DNA from: Bradyrhizobium sp. BTAi1
GTDB taxonomy: Bacteria; Pseudomonadota; Alphaproteobacteria; Rhizobiales; Xanthobacteraceae
Direction: 5' to 3'
Assembly (NCBI RefSeq): GCF_000015165.1
Contig: NC_009485.1
Span: 3,491,501-3,555,500, forward strand
Length of the DNA stretch: 64,000 nt
A program made the translations under genes and the position numbers. Below are positions 45,244 through 53,776 of this stretch, piece by piece. Below the pieces are notes generated by a model that was given only the letters and a program-made list of their open reading frames with translations, was not told the origin of the DNA and searched no databases. Within the stretch, counting starts at the first letter, position 1, and each line of letters opens with the position of its first letter.

Positions 45244-45917
45244 TCAGCGTCGTGATTCCGACGCTGAATGCCGCGAACGGGCTCGCAGCGACCCTCGCGC
45301 GGATCGCACCGTCCAGTCATCGGCTGGTGCAGGAGGTGATCGTCTCTGATGGCGGGTCGCGCGATGCGACCATTGACCTCGCGACGAGCGCCGGATGTCG
45401 CGTGGTGACGGGCCCGGCAGGACGCGGCCACCAGCTGCGGCGGGGCGCAGCACAGGCGAGGGGAGAGTGGCTGCTGTGCCTGCATGCGGACACGCGACTG
45501 GCGGAAGGCTGGGCTGCGGCGGTGCAAGCCTTCATCGACCGGACCTCGGGGCAGAAGCGGGCCGCTGCGTTCCGGTTTGAACTCGACGATCCATCCGTGT
45601 CTGCGCGCCTGCTGGAAAGGATCGTGGCCGTTCGGGTCCGAATGTTCGGGCTGCCCTACGGTGATCAGGGGCTCCTGCTGTCGCGTGCGTTCTACGACGA
45701 GATTGGCGGCTATCGTGAGCTGCCGCTGATGGAGGACGTCGACATCGTCCGCCGCATCGGCCGGTCGCGCATCGAGACGCTCGCAACCGCAGCGGTGACG
45801 AGCGCGGATCGCTATCGCCGAAACGGCTACGCACACCGGGTCCTGCGCAATGGTTGCTGTCTCGGGCTCTACATGGCCGGCGTGCCGCCCCGTATGATCG
45901 TGAGGCTGTATGGCTGA
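45240..45917 (+). CDS. Glycosyltransferase family 2, TIGR04283-like (arsenosugar/rSAM-selenodomain-associated)
   Basis: A 225-residue GT2-fold enzyme: SVVIPTLNAANGLAATL at the N-terminus, the IVSDGGSRDAT nucleotide-sugar motif, GRGHQLRRGAAQARGEWLLCLHADT and a MEDVDIVRRI acidic motif. The GRG-Q-x-G-A pattern is that of TIGR04283, named first for association with radical-SAM/selenodomain proteins and later with arsenosugar biosynthesis. Here its partner radical-SAM enzyme is the divergent fusion protein. The sugar acceptor is unknown. Confidence 0.88.
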   Translation: MISVVIPTLNAANGLAATLARIAPSSHRLVQEVIVSDGGSRDATIDLATSAGCRVVTGPAGRGHQLRRGAAQARGEWLLCLHADTRLAEGWAAAVQAFIDRTSGQKRAAAFRFELDDPSVSARLLERIVAVRVRMFGLPYGDQGLLLSRAFYDEIGGYRELPLMEDVDIVRRIGRSRIETLATAAVTSADRYRRNGYAHRVLRNGCCLGLYMAGVPPRMIVRLYG

Positions 45918-46533
45918 TCGCTGGTCCAATCCGACGCTCTACGTGATGGTCAAGGTGCCGGTGGCCGGCGGCGTCAAGACTCGTCTTGCCGCCGGCATCG
46001 GTAGCATCGAGGCAGCCCGGTTCTATCGGAACGTGACGGCCTCGGTGTTGCGCCGCGTTGCGTCCGACGGCAGATGGACAACCGTTCTTGCGGTCAGTCC
46101 CGATTGTGCCGTGAACGAGAGCTTCTGGCCAGCAAGCCTGCCGCGCGTCGGCCAGGGGCGCGGCGACCTCGGTGCTCGCATGCAGCGGTTGCTGGATCTT
46201 GGACCCGGTCCGAACATCTTGATCGGGTCCGACATTCCAGAGATCCAGACGCACCATGTGGCGGCGGCCTTCGCGATCCTGAAGCACAAGAAGGTGGTGT
46301 TCGGACCCGCTGAAGATGGCGGGTTCTGGCTGGTCGGAAGCCGCGGACAGTTTGGGGCGCCACGTCTGTTCAGGAAGGTGCGATGGTCGACCGAGCACGC
46401 GCTCGCCGATAGCCTGACAGGTCTCGGCAGTCATGCGGGCCTCGCGCCGATGCTGGCAGATGTTGATGGCGAGCCGGATTGGCAGCGCTGGCGCCGACGG
46501 CATGGCCGCAGCCGATCCGGGATGCGTTTCTGA
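45910..46533 (+). CDS. DUF2064 / TIGR04282-like glycosyl- or nucleotidyltransferase
   Basis: A 207-residue nucleotide-diphospho-sugar-transferase fold protein. Motifs include MVKVPVAGGVKTRLAAGIG, the QGRGDLGARMQRL helix, LIGSDIPEI with its metal-binding Asp and FGPAEDGGFWLVG. These define the TIGR04282/DUF2064 family, which co-occurs with TIGR04283. It overlaps the preceding gene by eight bases. The pair may build or transfer a modified sugar. Confidence 0.88.
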   Translation: MADRWSNPTLYVMVKVPVAGGVKTRLAAGIGSIEAARFYRNVTASVLRRVASDGRWTTVLAVSPDCAVNESFWPASLPRVGQGRGDLGARMQRLLDLGPGPNILIGSDIPEIQTHHVAAAFAILKHKKVVFGPAEDGGFWLVGSRGQFGAPRLFRKVRWSTEHALADSLTGLGSHAGLAPMLADVDGEPDWQRWRRRHGRSRSGMRF

Positions 46534-47237
46534 TGCGCCGGGGGACAGCCTACCTGCTTCTTGCCGCCTTCGCTGTGCTTGCAGTCGCGCTGCACGTTGG
46601 AGGTTTCACGAATGCAGTGACGACGGAGAACCTGCTGAGCAGGCGGGAGATGCTGAAGGACGTCGCGAGCTCGCACCCGCTGCTCGCGCCACTGGTGTTC
46701 GGGCTGGTGTATATCGCCGTGGCCGCGTTCGCACTGCCGGTCGCGGCCATCCTCAGCATGCTCGGTGGCTTCCTGTTTGGCACCTGGGGCGGCGCCGCCC
46801 TCGTCCTGATATCGGCGACCGTTGGAGCCACCATCGTCTTCCTGCTGGCGCGCAGCGCCCTTGGTCGGCCCCTGCGTCGCAAGGCCGGTCCGCTCCATGC
46901 AAGGATCGCGGCGAACATGAACGACAACGCGTTCGGCTATCTTATGTTCATGCGCCTGGTTCCACTCTTTCCATTTGTCCTGGTCAATCTCGTTGCGGCG
47001 CTGTTTGACGTGAAGTTACGGCAGTTCGTCGTGGCGACATTGATCGGCATGGCTCCTGCGACCGTCGTGTACGCCAATATCGGCAGACAGATTGGCGAGA
47101 TCAGCAATCCCAAGGACTTGGTTTCGCCGGGTGTGATCGCCGCCCTGACCGCATCGGGTCTTCTGGTGCTGACGCCATCGATCTACCGGCAATGGATAGC
47201 AGCCCGGTCCAAGCCTCGGCCGAACGGGGAGGGGTGA
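46533..47237 (+). CDS. TVP38/TMEM64 (DedA-superfamily) membrane protein
   Basis: A 234-residue protein with the SNARE-associated/VTT domain. Segments near residues 5-22, 50-72, 78-105, 140-160 and 195-215 are hydrophobic. FGTWGGAALVLISATVGATIVFLLAR and MRLVPLFPFVLVNLVAAL-type motifs are diagnostic. The superfamily includes lipid scramblases. The start overlaps the preceding stop. TVP38 next to a mercuric-reductase-like flavoprotein is a recurrent pair. Confidence 0.9.
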   Translation: MRRGTAYLLLAAFAVLAVALHVGGFTNAVTTENLLSRREMLKDVASSHPLLAPLVFGLVYIAVAAFALPVAAILSMLGGFLFGTWGGAALVLISATVGATIVFLLARSALGRPLRRKAGPLHARIAANMNDNAFGYLMFMRLVPLFPFVLVNLVAALFDVKLRQFVVATLIGMAPATVVYANIGRQIGEISNPKDLVSPGVIAALTASGLLVLTPSIYRQWIAARSKPRPNGEG

Positions 47238-47238
47238 A

Positions 47239-48672
47239 ATGGTGGGACAGACCAACTGCGACGTCTGTGTGATCGGCGCCGGTGCGGCCGGATTGTCGGT
47301 CGCCGCGGGGACGGCACGGTTTGGGCTGCGCACAGTGCTGATCGAACGCGCCAGGATGGGTGGGGAGTGTCTGAACACGGGCTGTGTGCCGTCCAAGGCG
47401 CTGCTCTCGGCTGCCAAGGCTGCGCACCAGCGTGAGACGTTCCGACCTCCAGGGAGTTTGGAGCTCACGAGCGGCCCAATTGACTTCGCTGGCGTGAAGG
47501 ACGGTGTTCAGGCCGTGATCGATGCGATCGCACCGCATGATTCCGCCGAGCGCTTCGAGGCCATGGGCGTCGCCGTCATCGCGGATACGGCGCAGTTTGT
47601 GGACGCGCGCACCCTTAAGGCCGGACAGCGGCGCATCACTGCAAGATGGTTCGTGATTGCCACGGGGTCCATGGCCGTCATTCCAGCCATTCCGGGGCTC
47701 GATGCAAGCAAGGTTCTCACCAACGACTCGATTTTTCAGTTGCGCGAAAGGCCGGATCATCTCGTGATCATCGGCGCGGGTCCGATCGGCGTCGAGATGG
47801 CGATCGCGCATCGGCGGCTCGGCTGTCAGGTCACGGTCATCGATCGCGCCAGCATGCTCGTCAATGACGAGCCGGAGCTGGTTGCGATGCTGCGTGATCG
47901 GATGCAGCAGGACGGCATCACCCTGGTCGAGGGAGCCGATCTGATTGCGGTGGATCACCGCAAGGACGGCCTCGCCGTCAGCCTTGATCTCGGCGGAGCT
48001 CGGCAGACGATCACGTGCTCGCATGTATTTGTTGCTGCGGGACGCTCGCCCGTGGTCGATGGCCTCGGGCTCGAAGCTGCCGGCGTGTCATATGATCGAA
48101 AGGGCATCGCCGTCGATCGCCGGTTGAGAACCAGCCAACGCCATATCTTTGCGCTCGGCGACGTCATCGATGGACCGCGCTTCACCCACGTTGCCGGCCA
48201 TCAGGCCGGCGTCGTGGTTCGCAACCTGGCGTTCCGCCTCCCGGCCAAGGTGAACTATGATGCCTTGCCATGGGTCACGTTCAGCGACCCCGAGCTTGCT
48301 CATGTCGGGTTGACCGAAGCGCGAGCAAGAAGGGAAATGGATGGTGACGTCGCGGTCCAGTTCGTGCGTCTCGAGAAGAATGACCGGGCGGTGGCAGAGC
48401 ATCGGACGAACGGCGCGATCAAGGTGGTCACGGGACGCGGTGGCCGCATCCTCGGCGCCTCGATCCTGGCGCCGGCGGCCGGCGAGATGATTGGCCTGTG
48501 GTGTCTGGCGGTCCAGCGGCGGATGACGATGAAGGCGATCAGCGACCTGATGCTGCCTTATCCGACGATGGGAGAGATCGCGAAGGCAGCGGCCGGCCAG
48601 CATTTCGAGCCGATCGTGTTCGGAGCGAAGGTCCGGACATTCGTGAGGGCGCTGCGATGGCTGCCGATCTAG
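47239..48672 (+). CDS. Mercuric-reductase-like FAD-dependent disulfide oxidoreductase
   Basis: A 477-residue pyridine-nucleotide-disulfide oxidoreductase. FAD-binding VIGAGAAGLSVAAG is at residues 11-24, the redox disulfide is GGECLNTGCVPSKAL (Cys44, Cys49) and the NAD(P) site is VIIGAGPIGVEMA. The C-terminal catalytic His of the lipoamide dehydrogenase class is replaced: PYPTMGE has Tyr where HPT is usual, and there is no MerA C-terminal Cys pair. It is therefore unlikely to be a true MerA or Lpd; substrate unknown. Confidence 0.88.
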   Translation: MVGQTNCDVCVIGAGAAGLSVAAGTARFGLRTVLIERARMGGECLNTGCVPSKALLSAAKAAHQRETFRPPGSLELTSGPIDFAGVKDGVQAVIDAIAPHDSAERFEAMGVAVIADTAQFVDARTLKAGQRRITARWFVIATGSMAVIPAIPGLDASKVLTNDSIFQLRERPDHLVIIGAGPIGVEMAIAHRRLGCQVTVIDRASMLVNDEPELVAMLRDRMQQDGITLVEGADLIAVDHRKDGLAVSLDLGGARQTITCSHVFVAAGRSPVVDGLGLEAAGVSYDRKGIAVDRRLRTSQRHIFALGDVIDGPRFTHVAGHQAGVVVRNLAFRLPAKVNYDALPWVTFSDPELAHVGLTEARARREMDGDVAVQFVRLEKNDRAVAEHRTNGAIKVVTGRGGRILGASILAPAAGEMIGLWCLAVQRRMTMKAISDLMLPYPTMGEIAKAAAGQHFEPIVFGAKVRTFVRALRWLPI

Positions 48673-49865
48673 CGCGTCGGGGGTTGCTGGTCCGAGACGT
48701 CGTCCTGGTGGGCGCTGGTCATGCTCATGTCGACGTTTTGCGCAGCTTCGCCCGCGAGCGGCCTGCCAATGTCCAGCTCACCCTGATCACCCGCATGGAT
48801 AAGACGCCCTATTCCGGGATGCTGCCGGGGCTGATCGCCGGTCACTACCAGCCAGACGACATGCAGATCGATATCGGCCCGCTTGCACGGCTGTCGGGAA
48901 CACGCGTCGTCTTGACCGAGGCGGTCGGGCTCGATGCGTCTGTCGGACAGGTTCTGTGTCGCAACGGACTGAGAATTCGCTACGACGTCGTCTCGTTCGA
49001 CATTGGTTCGACGCCAAATACACAGGGCGTTCCCGGCGCCGGCGCGCATGCCATTCCGGTCAAGCCGATCGATGGCTTTCTCGCGCGATTCGATGATGCA
49101 TGCGGGCGCATCAGCGAACGCCGGAACGGATCCCGCATCGTTGTTGTCGGCGGGGGCGCCGCGGGAGTCGAACTGATGCTCGCGATCCATCATCGCTTCC
49201 AGACGATGTTTTCGCGAGACCGGTTCGAGACGCTGAATTTCTCGATCATCACCGGATCGGCCAAAATTCTGCCGGCCTTTCCGCGGCGATTCCGGGCTCG
49301 GCTCAGAGCCATCCTGGCGGGCCGCGGAATCGGTATCGTCGAGGGGGCTCGCGTGACCAGCGTCTCGTCGAACGGGATCGGAGTCGAGGGCTCCCCGGCG
49401 ATTCCCGCGGACGAGGTTTTCTGGACGACGGAAGCCACCGCGCCGGGCTGGCTGAGAGAGACCGGATTGGCACTCGACGGGCGTGGATTCATCGAGGTGG
49501 AGGCGACGTTGAGGGCGCGCGATCAGCAGGCGGTCTTTGCCGCCGGGGATGTCGCAGCGTTCATGCCGCGCGCCTTGCCCAAGTCGGGTGTCTTTGCGGT
49601 CCGACAGGGGCCCGTGCTGGATCGCAACTTGCGTCGACTGCTGGCCGGCGAGTCCCTGATCGATTTCCGGCCGCAATCCGAAGCCCTGTATCTGCTTGCG
49701 ACGGGAGCGCGTCACGCGGTCGGAACGAGAAACGGTCTCGTGTTCGAAGGCAATTGGGTTTGGCGGTTCAAGAATTGGCTGGATACGAGGTTCATGAGCA
49801 AATACAAGCTTGCGGCGGGCCCCAGCGCGTCGGCATGCGTGAACGCTCCGAGCGATGCGGGATAG
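48657..49865 (+). CDS. SelD-N-type FAD/NAD(P) oxidoreductase
   Basis: A 402-residue flavoprotein. VVLVGAGHAHVDVLRSF is the diagnostic motif of the oxidoreductase domain that is often fused to the N-terminus of selenide, water dikinase (SelD). TPYSGMLPGLIAGHY and VVGGGAAGVELMLAIHHRF are the other family motifs. The SelD kinase domain is absent, so this is the stand-alone form. ATG at 48657 overlaps the previous gene by 16 bases. The link to an rSAM/selenodomain-like gene set may be meaningful. Confidence 0.87.
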   Translation: MAADLARRGLLVRDVVLVGAGHAHVDVLRSFARERPANVQLTLITRMDKTPYSGMLPGLIAGHYQPDDMQIDIGPLARLSGTRVVLTEAVGLDASVGQVLCRNGLRIRYDVVSFDIGSTPNTQGVPGAGAHAIPVKPIDGFLARFDDACGRISERRNGSRIVVVGGGAAGVELMLAIHHRFQTMFSRDRFETLNFSIITGSAKILPAFPRRFRARLRAILAGRGIGIVEGARVTSVSSNGIGVEGSPAIPADEVFWTTEATAPGWLRETGLALDGRGFIEVEATLRARDQQAVFAAGDVAAFMPRALPKSGVFAVRQGPVLDRNLRRLLAGESLIDFRPQSEALYLLATGARHAVGTRNGLVFEGNWVWRFKNWLDTRFMSKYKLAAGPSASACVNAPSDAG

Positions 49866-49886
49866 ATCGGGCACTGGATTGATTTG

Positions 49887-50462
49887 ATGTCTGGCGCGGA
49901 CCGGGGCAGATCGGATCTGGGGCACCTGATGCAGCTCGCCCAGGCCGGCGACGACATCGCCTATTTCCGCCTGCTGAAGGACATCACTCCGATCATTCGC
50001 GCAGCCGTACGGCGAAGATTACCAAGGTCTCAGCCTGCCGACCTCGAGGACGTCGTGCAGGATGTGCTGGTGTCAGTGCATGCCGTTCGAGCCACCTACG
50101 ATCCGGCGCGTCCGTTCCTGCCGTGGCTGCTGACGATCACCCATAACCGGGCCATCGATCGCTTCCGGAAGATGAGTCGTATCGGGGTGAATGAAACGAA
50201 TGTCGGCGAGATGCTTGAAACCTTTCCGCAGCAGCCGACGAACCTGTCTGCGGAAGGTTATGGCGATGAAGAATTCCTGCAGCGGGAAATAGCTGCTCTG
50301 CCGGCCTCCCAGAGACGCGCCATCGAGCTGCTGAAGATCAAGGAGCTTTCCTTGAAGGAAGCCGCAGCCGAAAGCGGGATTACGATCGCGAACCTGAAGG
50401 TACTGGTGCATCGCGCGATGAAGACCCTACGCAGCAGGATTGCCAACGACCATGACGACTGA
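49887..50462 (+). CDS. sigF: ECF RNA polymerase sigma factor, SigF-like
   Basis: A 191-residue group-4 sigma factor. Region 2 (residues 25-95) has ADLEDVVQDVLVSVHAVRATYD and FLPWLLTITHNRAIDRFRK. Region 4 (residues 130-185) has LPASQRRAIELLKIKELSLKEAAAES and the NLKVLVHRAMKTLR recognition helix. It precedes an NrsF-type anti-sigma with 11 bases of overlap, as in Caulobacter SigF-NrsF, which answers heavy-metal and copper stress. The seven motif copies at 42.6-59.1 kb are its probable promoters. The symbol is given by similarity. Confidence 0.9.
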   Translation: MSGADRGRSDLGHLMQLAQAGDDIAYFRLLKDITPIIRAAVRRRLPRSQPADLEDVVQDVLVSVHAVRATYDPARPFLPWLLTITHNRAIDRFRKMSRIGVNETNVGEMLETFPQQPTNLSAEGYGDEEFLQREIAALPASQRRAIELLKIKELSLKEAAAESGITIANLKVLVHRAMKTLRSRIANDHDD

Positions 50463-51144
50463 GCTTCATGTCACGATAGGCCGTCTGGTATGGCACCTCG
50501 GTCCTGTGACCCGATTGTCCTCGCCATCGCGGCGGACGGCGCTCTGGTTGATCGGCGCGCTGCCTTCGGTGGCGGCCATGGTCCATTTCTTCTCCATCCG
50601 CCCCGATCTATCGGTCAAGGCCCTGGAGATTGGCTTTGTCCTCGAACTCGGTGCGGCCTTCGTCACCGCCATCGTGGCAGCATGGTCGGCCTTTGCCATG
50701 ACGGTGCCAGGTTATGATCGACGCTACCTGATCTGGCCAATCGGTCTGGCATCTGCTTGGATGGCGAGCCTGCTCGGGCCGTGCATCCGAGATGTGATGG
50801 CGCATGGCTGGACGGGAATTCGCTTCGAGGCGGACTGGGTCTGCCTGCCCATGATTGCGGTCTTGGGGGCTTGGCCCGCGGTCCTTCTGGCGTTGATGCT
50901 GCAGCGCGGCGCGCCCTTGGCGCCGGTTCGGACCATCGCGATGGGAGCATTTGCCTCGGCTGCCCTGGGGGATGTGGGGCTCCAATTGTTTCATGTCCAG
51001 GACGAGAGCCTCGCCGTCTTCGTATGGCAGCTGGGCAGCGCGTTGCTATTGTCCTGGCTGGCTGCCCGGGCCGGTCACCTGATCCTGAAATGGCCGACAG
51101 AGCGGCTCCGGAAGCGGCTCTTGTTCGACCAGCCTCCCTTGTGA
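50452..51144 (+). CDS. nrsF: NrsF (DUF1109) membrane anti-sigma factor
   Basis: A 230-residue polytopic protein with six hydrophobic segments. Two cysteines, Cys111 (GPCIRD) and Cys131 (DWVCLP), are 20 residues apart, and MTVPGYDRR plus ALGDVGLQLFH are family motifs. NrsF holds SigF at the membrane until a metal signal; the Cys pair is known to matter in the Caulobacter homologue. The start at 50452 overlaps the sigF stop. A second full copy is at 59187. Confidence 0.9.
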   Translation: MTTELHVTIGRLVWHLGPVTRLSSPSRRTALWLIGALPSVAAMVHFFSIRPDLSVKALEIGFVLELGAAFVTAIVAAWSAFAMTVPGYDRRYLIWPIGLASAWMASLLGPCIRDVMAHGWTGIRFEADWVCLPMIAVLGAWPAVLLALMLQRGAPLAPVRTIAMGAFASAALGDVGLQLFHVQDESLAVFVWQLGSALLLSWLAARAGHLILKWPTERLRKRLLFDQPPL

Positions 51145-51198
51145 GCTCGTTGGCGTGAGCTGGGCTGGCGCCGGGCGGACGATTTTCCCGCTGATCGT

Positions 51199-51224
51199 GT
51201 AACCTCGGCGCGGTATGGAGCGAA
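51199..51224 (+). promoter_or_regulatory. SigF-type ECF promoter of the thioredoxin-ccdA pair
   Basis: GTAACC (51199-51204), 16 bases, CGAA (51221-51224), 56 bases before the thioredoxin ATG. Exact match to the shared motif. Confidence 0.87.
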
Positions 51225-51280
51225 TGGGCTTGAGAGCGCCGTACCACCGGGGACGGCTTCAACTCTGAAGGACACCGCCG

Positions 51281-51673
51281 ATGATCGATCGACGTTTGAT
51301 GATAGTGGGTCTCGTATCCGCCATGGCTCTGGTAGCGGGCCCTGTGCGAGCCTTCGATGCGAAGGCGTTTGATGCAAAGGCATTCGAGGCTGCGCAGAAG
51401 GAGGGCAAGCCGATCCTGGTCGAGGTCACGGCCCCCTGGTGTCCGACCTGCAAGGCGCAGGCGCCGATCCTGTCCAATCTGGCAAAGGACCCGAAGTTCA
51501 AGAACGTCGTCGCGTTCCAGATCGACTTCGATTCGCAGAAGGATCTGCTGCGCAAGTTCGATGTCCGGATGCAGAGCACGCTCATTTCGTTCAAGGGCGC
51601 AAGCGAGGTCGGACGGTCCACGGGTGATACCAACCCGGCATCGATCGAAGCCCTCGTGGCGAAGTCGATCTAG
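51281..51673 (+). CDS. Periplasmic thioredoxin-family protein
   Basis: A 130-residue secreted thioredoxin. The signal peptide ends near residue 24 (PVRAF). A short tandem repeat (FDAKAFDAKAFEA) precedes the fold. The active site is APWCPTCKAQ (Cys54, Cys57). It is preceded by its own SigF-type promoter and followed 14 bases later by ccdA, which could reduce it from the cytoplasm. A role in keeping periplasmic thiols, such as bufferin cysteines, reduced under metal stress is inferred. Confidence 0.88.
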   Translation: MIDRRLMIVGLVSAMALVAGPVRAFDAKAFDAKAFEAAQKEGKPILVEVTAPWCPTCKAQAPILSNLAKDPKFKNVVAFQIDFDSQKDLLRKFDVRMQSTLISFKGASEVGRSTGDTNPASIEALVAKSI

Positions 51674-51687
51674 ACCGCGGCCGTCCC

Positions 51688-52407
51688 ATGCTGGCGATCC
51701 TCGGCTTCGCCTTTCTGGCGGGCGTGTTCTCCTCGCTGTCGCCCTGCGTGCTACCGCTTCTCCCGCTGGTGCTCGGGGCGGCCGTCTCTGAACATCGCTT
51801 CGGTCCCGCTGCGCTATCGGCCGGGCTTGCATTGTCGTTCGCACTGGTCGGTTTGTTCGTCGCAACGATCGGCTTTGGACTGGGCCTCGACAGTGGCGTC
51901 TTCCGCAACGTCGCCGCGGTCATCATGCTGGCCATTGGTCTGGTGATGATCGTCCCGCGCCTGCAGGCAGGGTTTGCGGTCGCCGCCGGACCGGTCGGCA
52001 ACTGGGCCGAGCAGCGTTTCGGCGGGTTCTCACGAAGCGGTAATTCGGGGCAGTTTGCGGTCGGCCTTCTGCTTGGCGTGGTCTGGGCTCCTTGCGTCGG
52101 TCCGACGCTTGGAGCCGCCTCGCTGATGGCTGCACGCGGAGAAAACCTGTCCCAGGTCGCGCTCACCATGATTATGTTCGGGATCGGCGCATCGCTTCCC
52201 CTTCTGGCTTTGGGCATGCTGTCGCGCGAAACCATGATCCGGCTGCGCGGCCGTCTGCACGCTGCCGGTCATGGCGCAAAGATCGGCATGGGCGTTGTTC
52301 TGCTCGCGATCGGTGTTCTGATTCTATCCGGATCGGACAAGCGGCTCGAAGCAGCTCTCGTTGCAGCGTCTCCCGCGTGGCTTACAGAACTCAGTACGCG
52401 GTTCTGA
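51688..52407 (+). CDS. ccdA: CcdA/DsbD-type membrane thiol-electron transporter
   Basis: A 239-residue protein with six membrane segments. The two redox cysteines are in SLSPCVLPLLP (Cys20) and WAPCVGPTLG (Cys136), the standard CcdA arrangement. It moves electrons from cytoplasmic thioredoxin to periplasmic partners; the adjacent thioredoxin is the obvious one. Cytochrome c maturation genes are absent, which favours a stress role. The assignment to ccdA is by family. Confidence 0.9.
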   Translation: MLAILGFAFLAGVFSSLSPCVLPLLPLVLGAAVSEHRFGPAALSAGLALSFALVGLFVATIGFGLGLDSGVFRNVAAVIMLAIGLVMIVPRLQAGFAVAAGPVGNWAEQRFGGFSRSGNSGQFAVGLLLGVVWAPCVGPTLGAASLMAARGENLSQVALTMIMFGIGASLPLLALGMLSRETMIRLRGRLHAAGHGAKIGMGVVLLAIGVLILSGSDKRLEAALVAASPAWLTELSTRF

Positions 52408-52459
52408 GTCCGGCGATTCTCCGGCTGTCGACTTCGTGAACGACGAATATCCATTCGCT

Positions 52460-52485
52460 GTAACCCGGCGGCTGCCGCGCACGAA
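52460..52485 (+). promoter_or_regulatory. SigF-type ECF promoter of the bufferin-1 operon
   Basis: GTAACC (52460-52465), 16 bases, CGAA (52482-52485), 46 bases before the bufA1 ATG. Exact match to the shared motif. Confidence 0.88.
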
Positions 52486-52531
52486 ACGGTCTGCGTGCGC
52501 AACGTTGCGCTCGCGACAGCGGAGAGACACC

Positions 52532-52828
52532 ATGCATTCTCGCTCCACCTATCTAATCCTGGCCGGATCGCTTGCATCCGCCTTGGCCATGTCCACCGTT
52601 CCCGGACGGGCCGCCGACGAAGGCAAGGAGAAGTGTTTCGGCGTGGCTTTGAAGGGGCAGAACGACTGTGCCGCTGGTGCCGGCACAACCTGCGCCGGAA
52701 CGTCGAAGATCGACTATCAAGGCAACTCCTGGAAGCTCGTGCCCAAGGGCACCTGCCTGTCAATGAAGCTGCCGGGCAACCGCAAGGGTGCGCTTGAGGC
52801 CCAGAGCCGCGATGTCCCGAAGGGCTGA
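52532..52828 (+). CDS. bufA1: Bufferin-1 precursor (DUF2282)
   Basis: A 98-residue RiPP precursor of the DUF2282 family. A Sec-type signal ends near residue 28 (GRAAD). The core has four cysteines (35, 46, 54, 75) in the pattern EKCFGVALKGQNDCAAG, TTCAGTSKIDYQGNSWK, GTCLSMK. In Caulobacter, such cysteines are converted to thiooxazole heterocycles by the BufB-BufC enzymes and bind copper in the periplasm. ATG 52532 follows GGAGAG. It heads the operon bufA-B-C-D. Confidence 0.93.
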   Translation: MHSRSTYLILAGSLASALAMSTVPGRAADEGKEKCFGVALKGQNDCAAGAGTTCAGTSKIDYQGNSWKLVPKGTCLSMKLPGNRKGALEAQSRDVPKG

Positions 52829-52873
52829 CATTCACCCTCGCTGGCTTAGCGCGACAGCTACCGGAGAGCAGAC

Positions 52874-53776
52874 ATGATCGGCCACGCGTTGCCGTGCAAT
52901 TGTCCTGACGCCATCCCCGCGCGCGCAGGGGTCGGATTGAAGCCGTCTCACTACCAGGAGATTCTCGGGACCCGACCGTCGGTCGGGTTTTTCGAGGTTC
53001 ACGCCGAGAACTACATGGGAGCGGGCGGGCCTCCGCACCGCTTCCTCGAGGCGATCAGGTCGCACTATCCGCTATCCCTGCACGGCGTCGGACTTTCCAT
53101 CGGTGGCAGGAATCCGCTCGACGAGGATCACCTGCTGCGTCTGAGGAAATTGATCGATCGATACCAGCCTGGCCTATTCTCCGAGCACCTGGCCTGGTCG
53201 AGCCACGAAACTGGCTATTTCAACGACCTGCTGCCCTTGCCCTACACGCCGCAAACGCTCGCGCGAGTGTGCGAGCACATCGATCGGACGCAATCCGCGT
53301 TGCGGTGCCGGATGCTGCTCGAAAATCCGGCCACCTACGTCACCTTCGCGGCGAGCACAATCCCGGAGGTCGATTTCCTCGCCGAGGTTGCGAGACGGAC
53401 CGGCTGCGGGCTCCTGCTCGACGTCAACAACGTCGTGGTGTCGGCGACCAATCATGGCTTCGACGCGGTCGCATATCTGAATGCGTTTCCTCTGTCGGTG
53501 GTGAACGAGATCCACCTCGCAGGTCATGCGGAGGCCCGGGACGATCTCGGCCAGCCCATGCTGATCGATGCGCACGGAACGCCCGTCTGCGCAACGGTCT
53601 GGCAGCTCTATGCCGCTGTTCTCGGTCGGACCGGCCGGCAGCCGACCCTGATCGAGTGGGATAACGACGTGCCGGCGTGGCACGTGCTGATGCGCGAGGC
53701 CGAATCCGCCGAGCATCTGCTCTGCAATGTCGCGGCCGTTGGAGAGCCTTTGCGGAGACACGAAGATGCCGCCTGA
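52874..53776 (+). CDS. bufB1: BufB, MNIO (DUF692) bufferin maturase
   Basis: A 300-residue TIM-barrel multinuclear-iron oxidase. Conserved metal-ligand regions are LSLHGVGLSIGG, FSEHLAWSS, LLENPATYV, LLLDVNNVVVSATNHGF, EIHLAGHAE and IEWDND. With BufC it modifies the bufferin cysteines. It overlaps bufC by 11 bases. All expected His/Asp/Glu residues are present. Confidence 0.93.
   Translation: MIGHALPCNCPDAIPARAGVGLKPSHYQEILGTRPSVGFFEVHAENYMGAGGPPHRFLEAIRSHYPLSLHGVGLSIGGRNPLDEDHLLRLRKLIDRYQPGLFSEHLAWSSHETGYFNDLLPLPYTPQTLARVCEHIDRTQSALRCRMLLENPATYVTFAASTIPEVDFLAEVARRTGCGLLLDVNNVVVSATNHGFDAVAYLNAFPLSVVNEIHLAGHAEARDDLGQPMLIDAHGTPVCATVWQLYAAVLGRTGRQPTLIEWDNDVPAWHVLMREAESAEHLLCNVAAVGEPLRRHEDAA

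Noticed and set aside
47239..48672. True mercuric reductase MerA
   Set aside because: No C-terminal Cys pair, no heavy-metal-binding N-terminal domain, no merR/merT/merP neighbours and the catalytic His is replaced.
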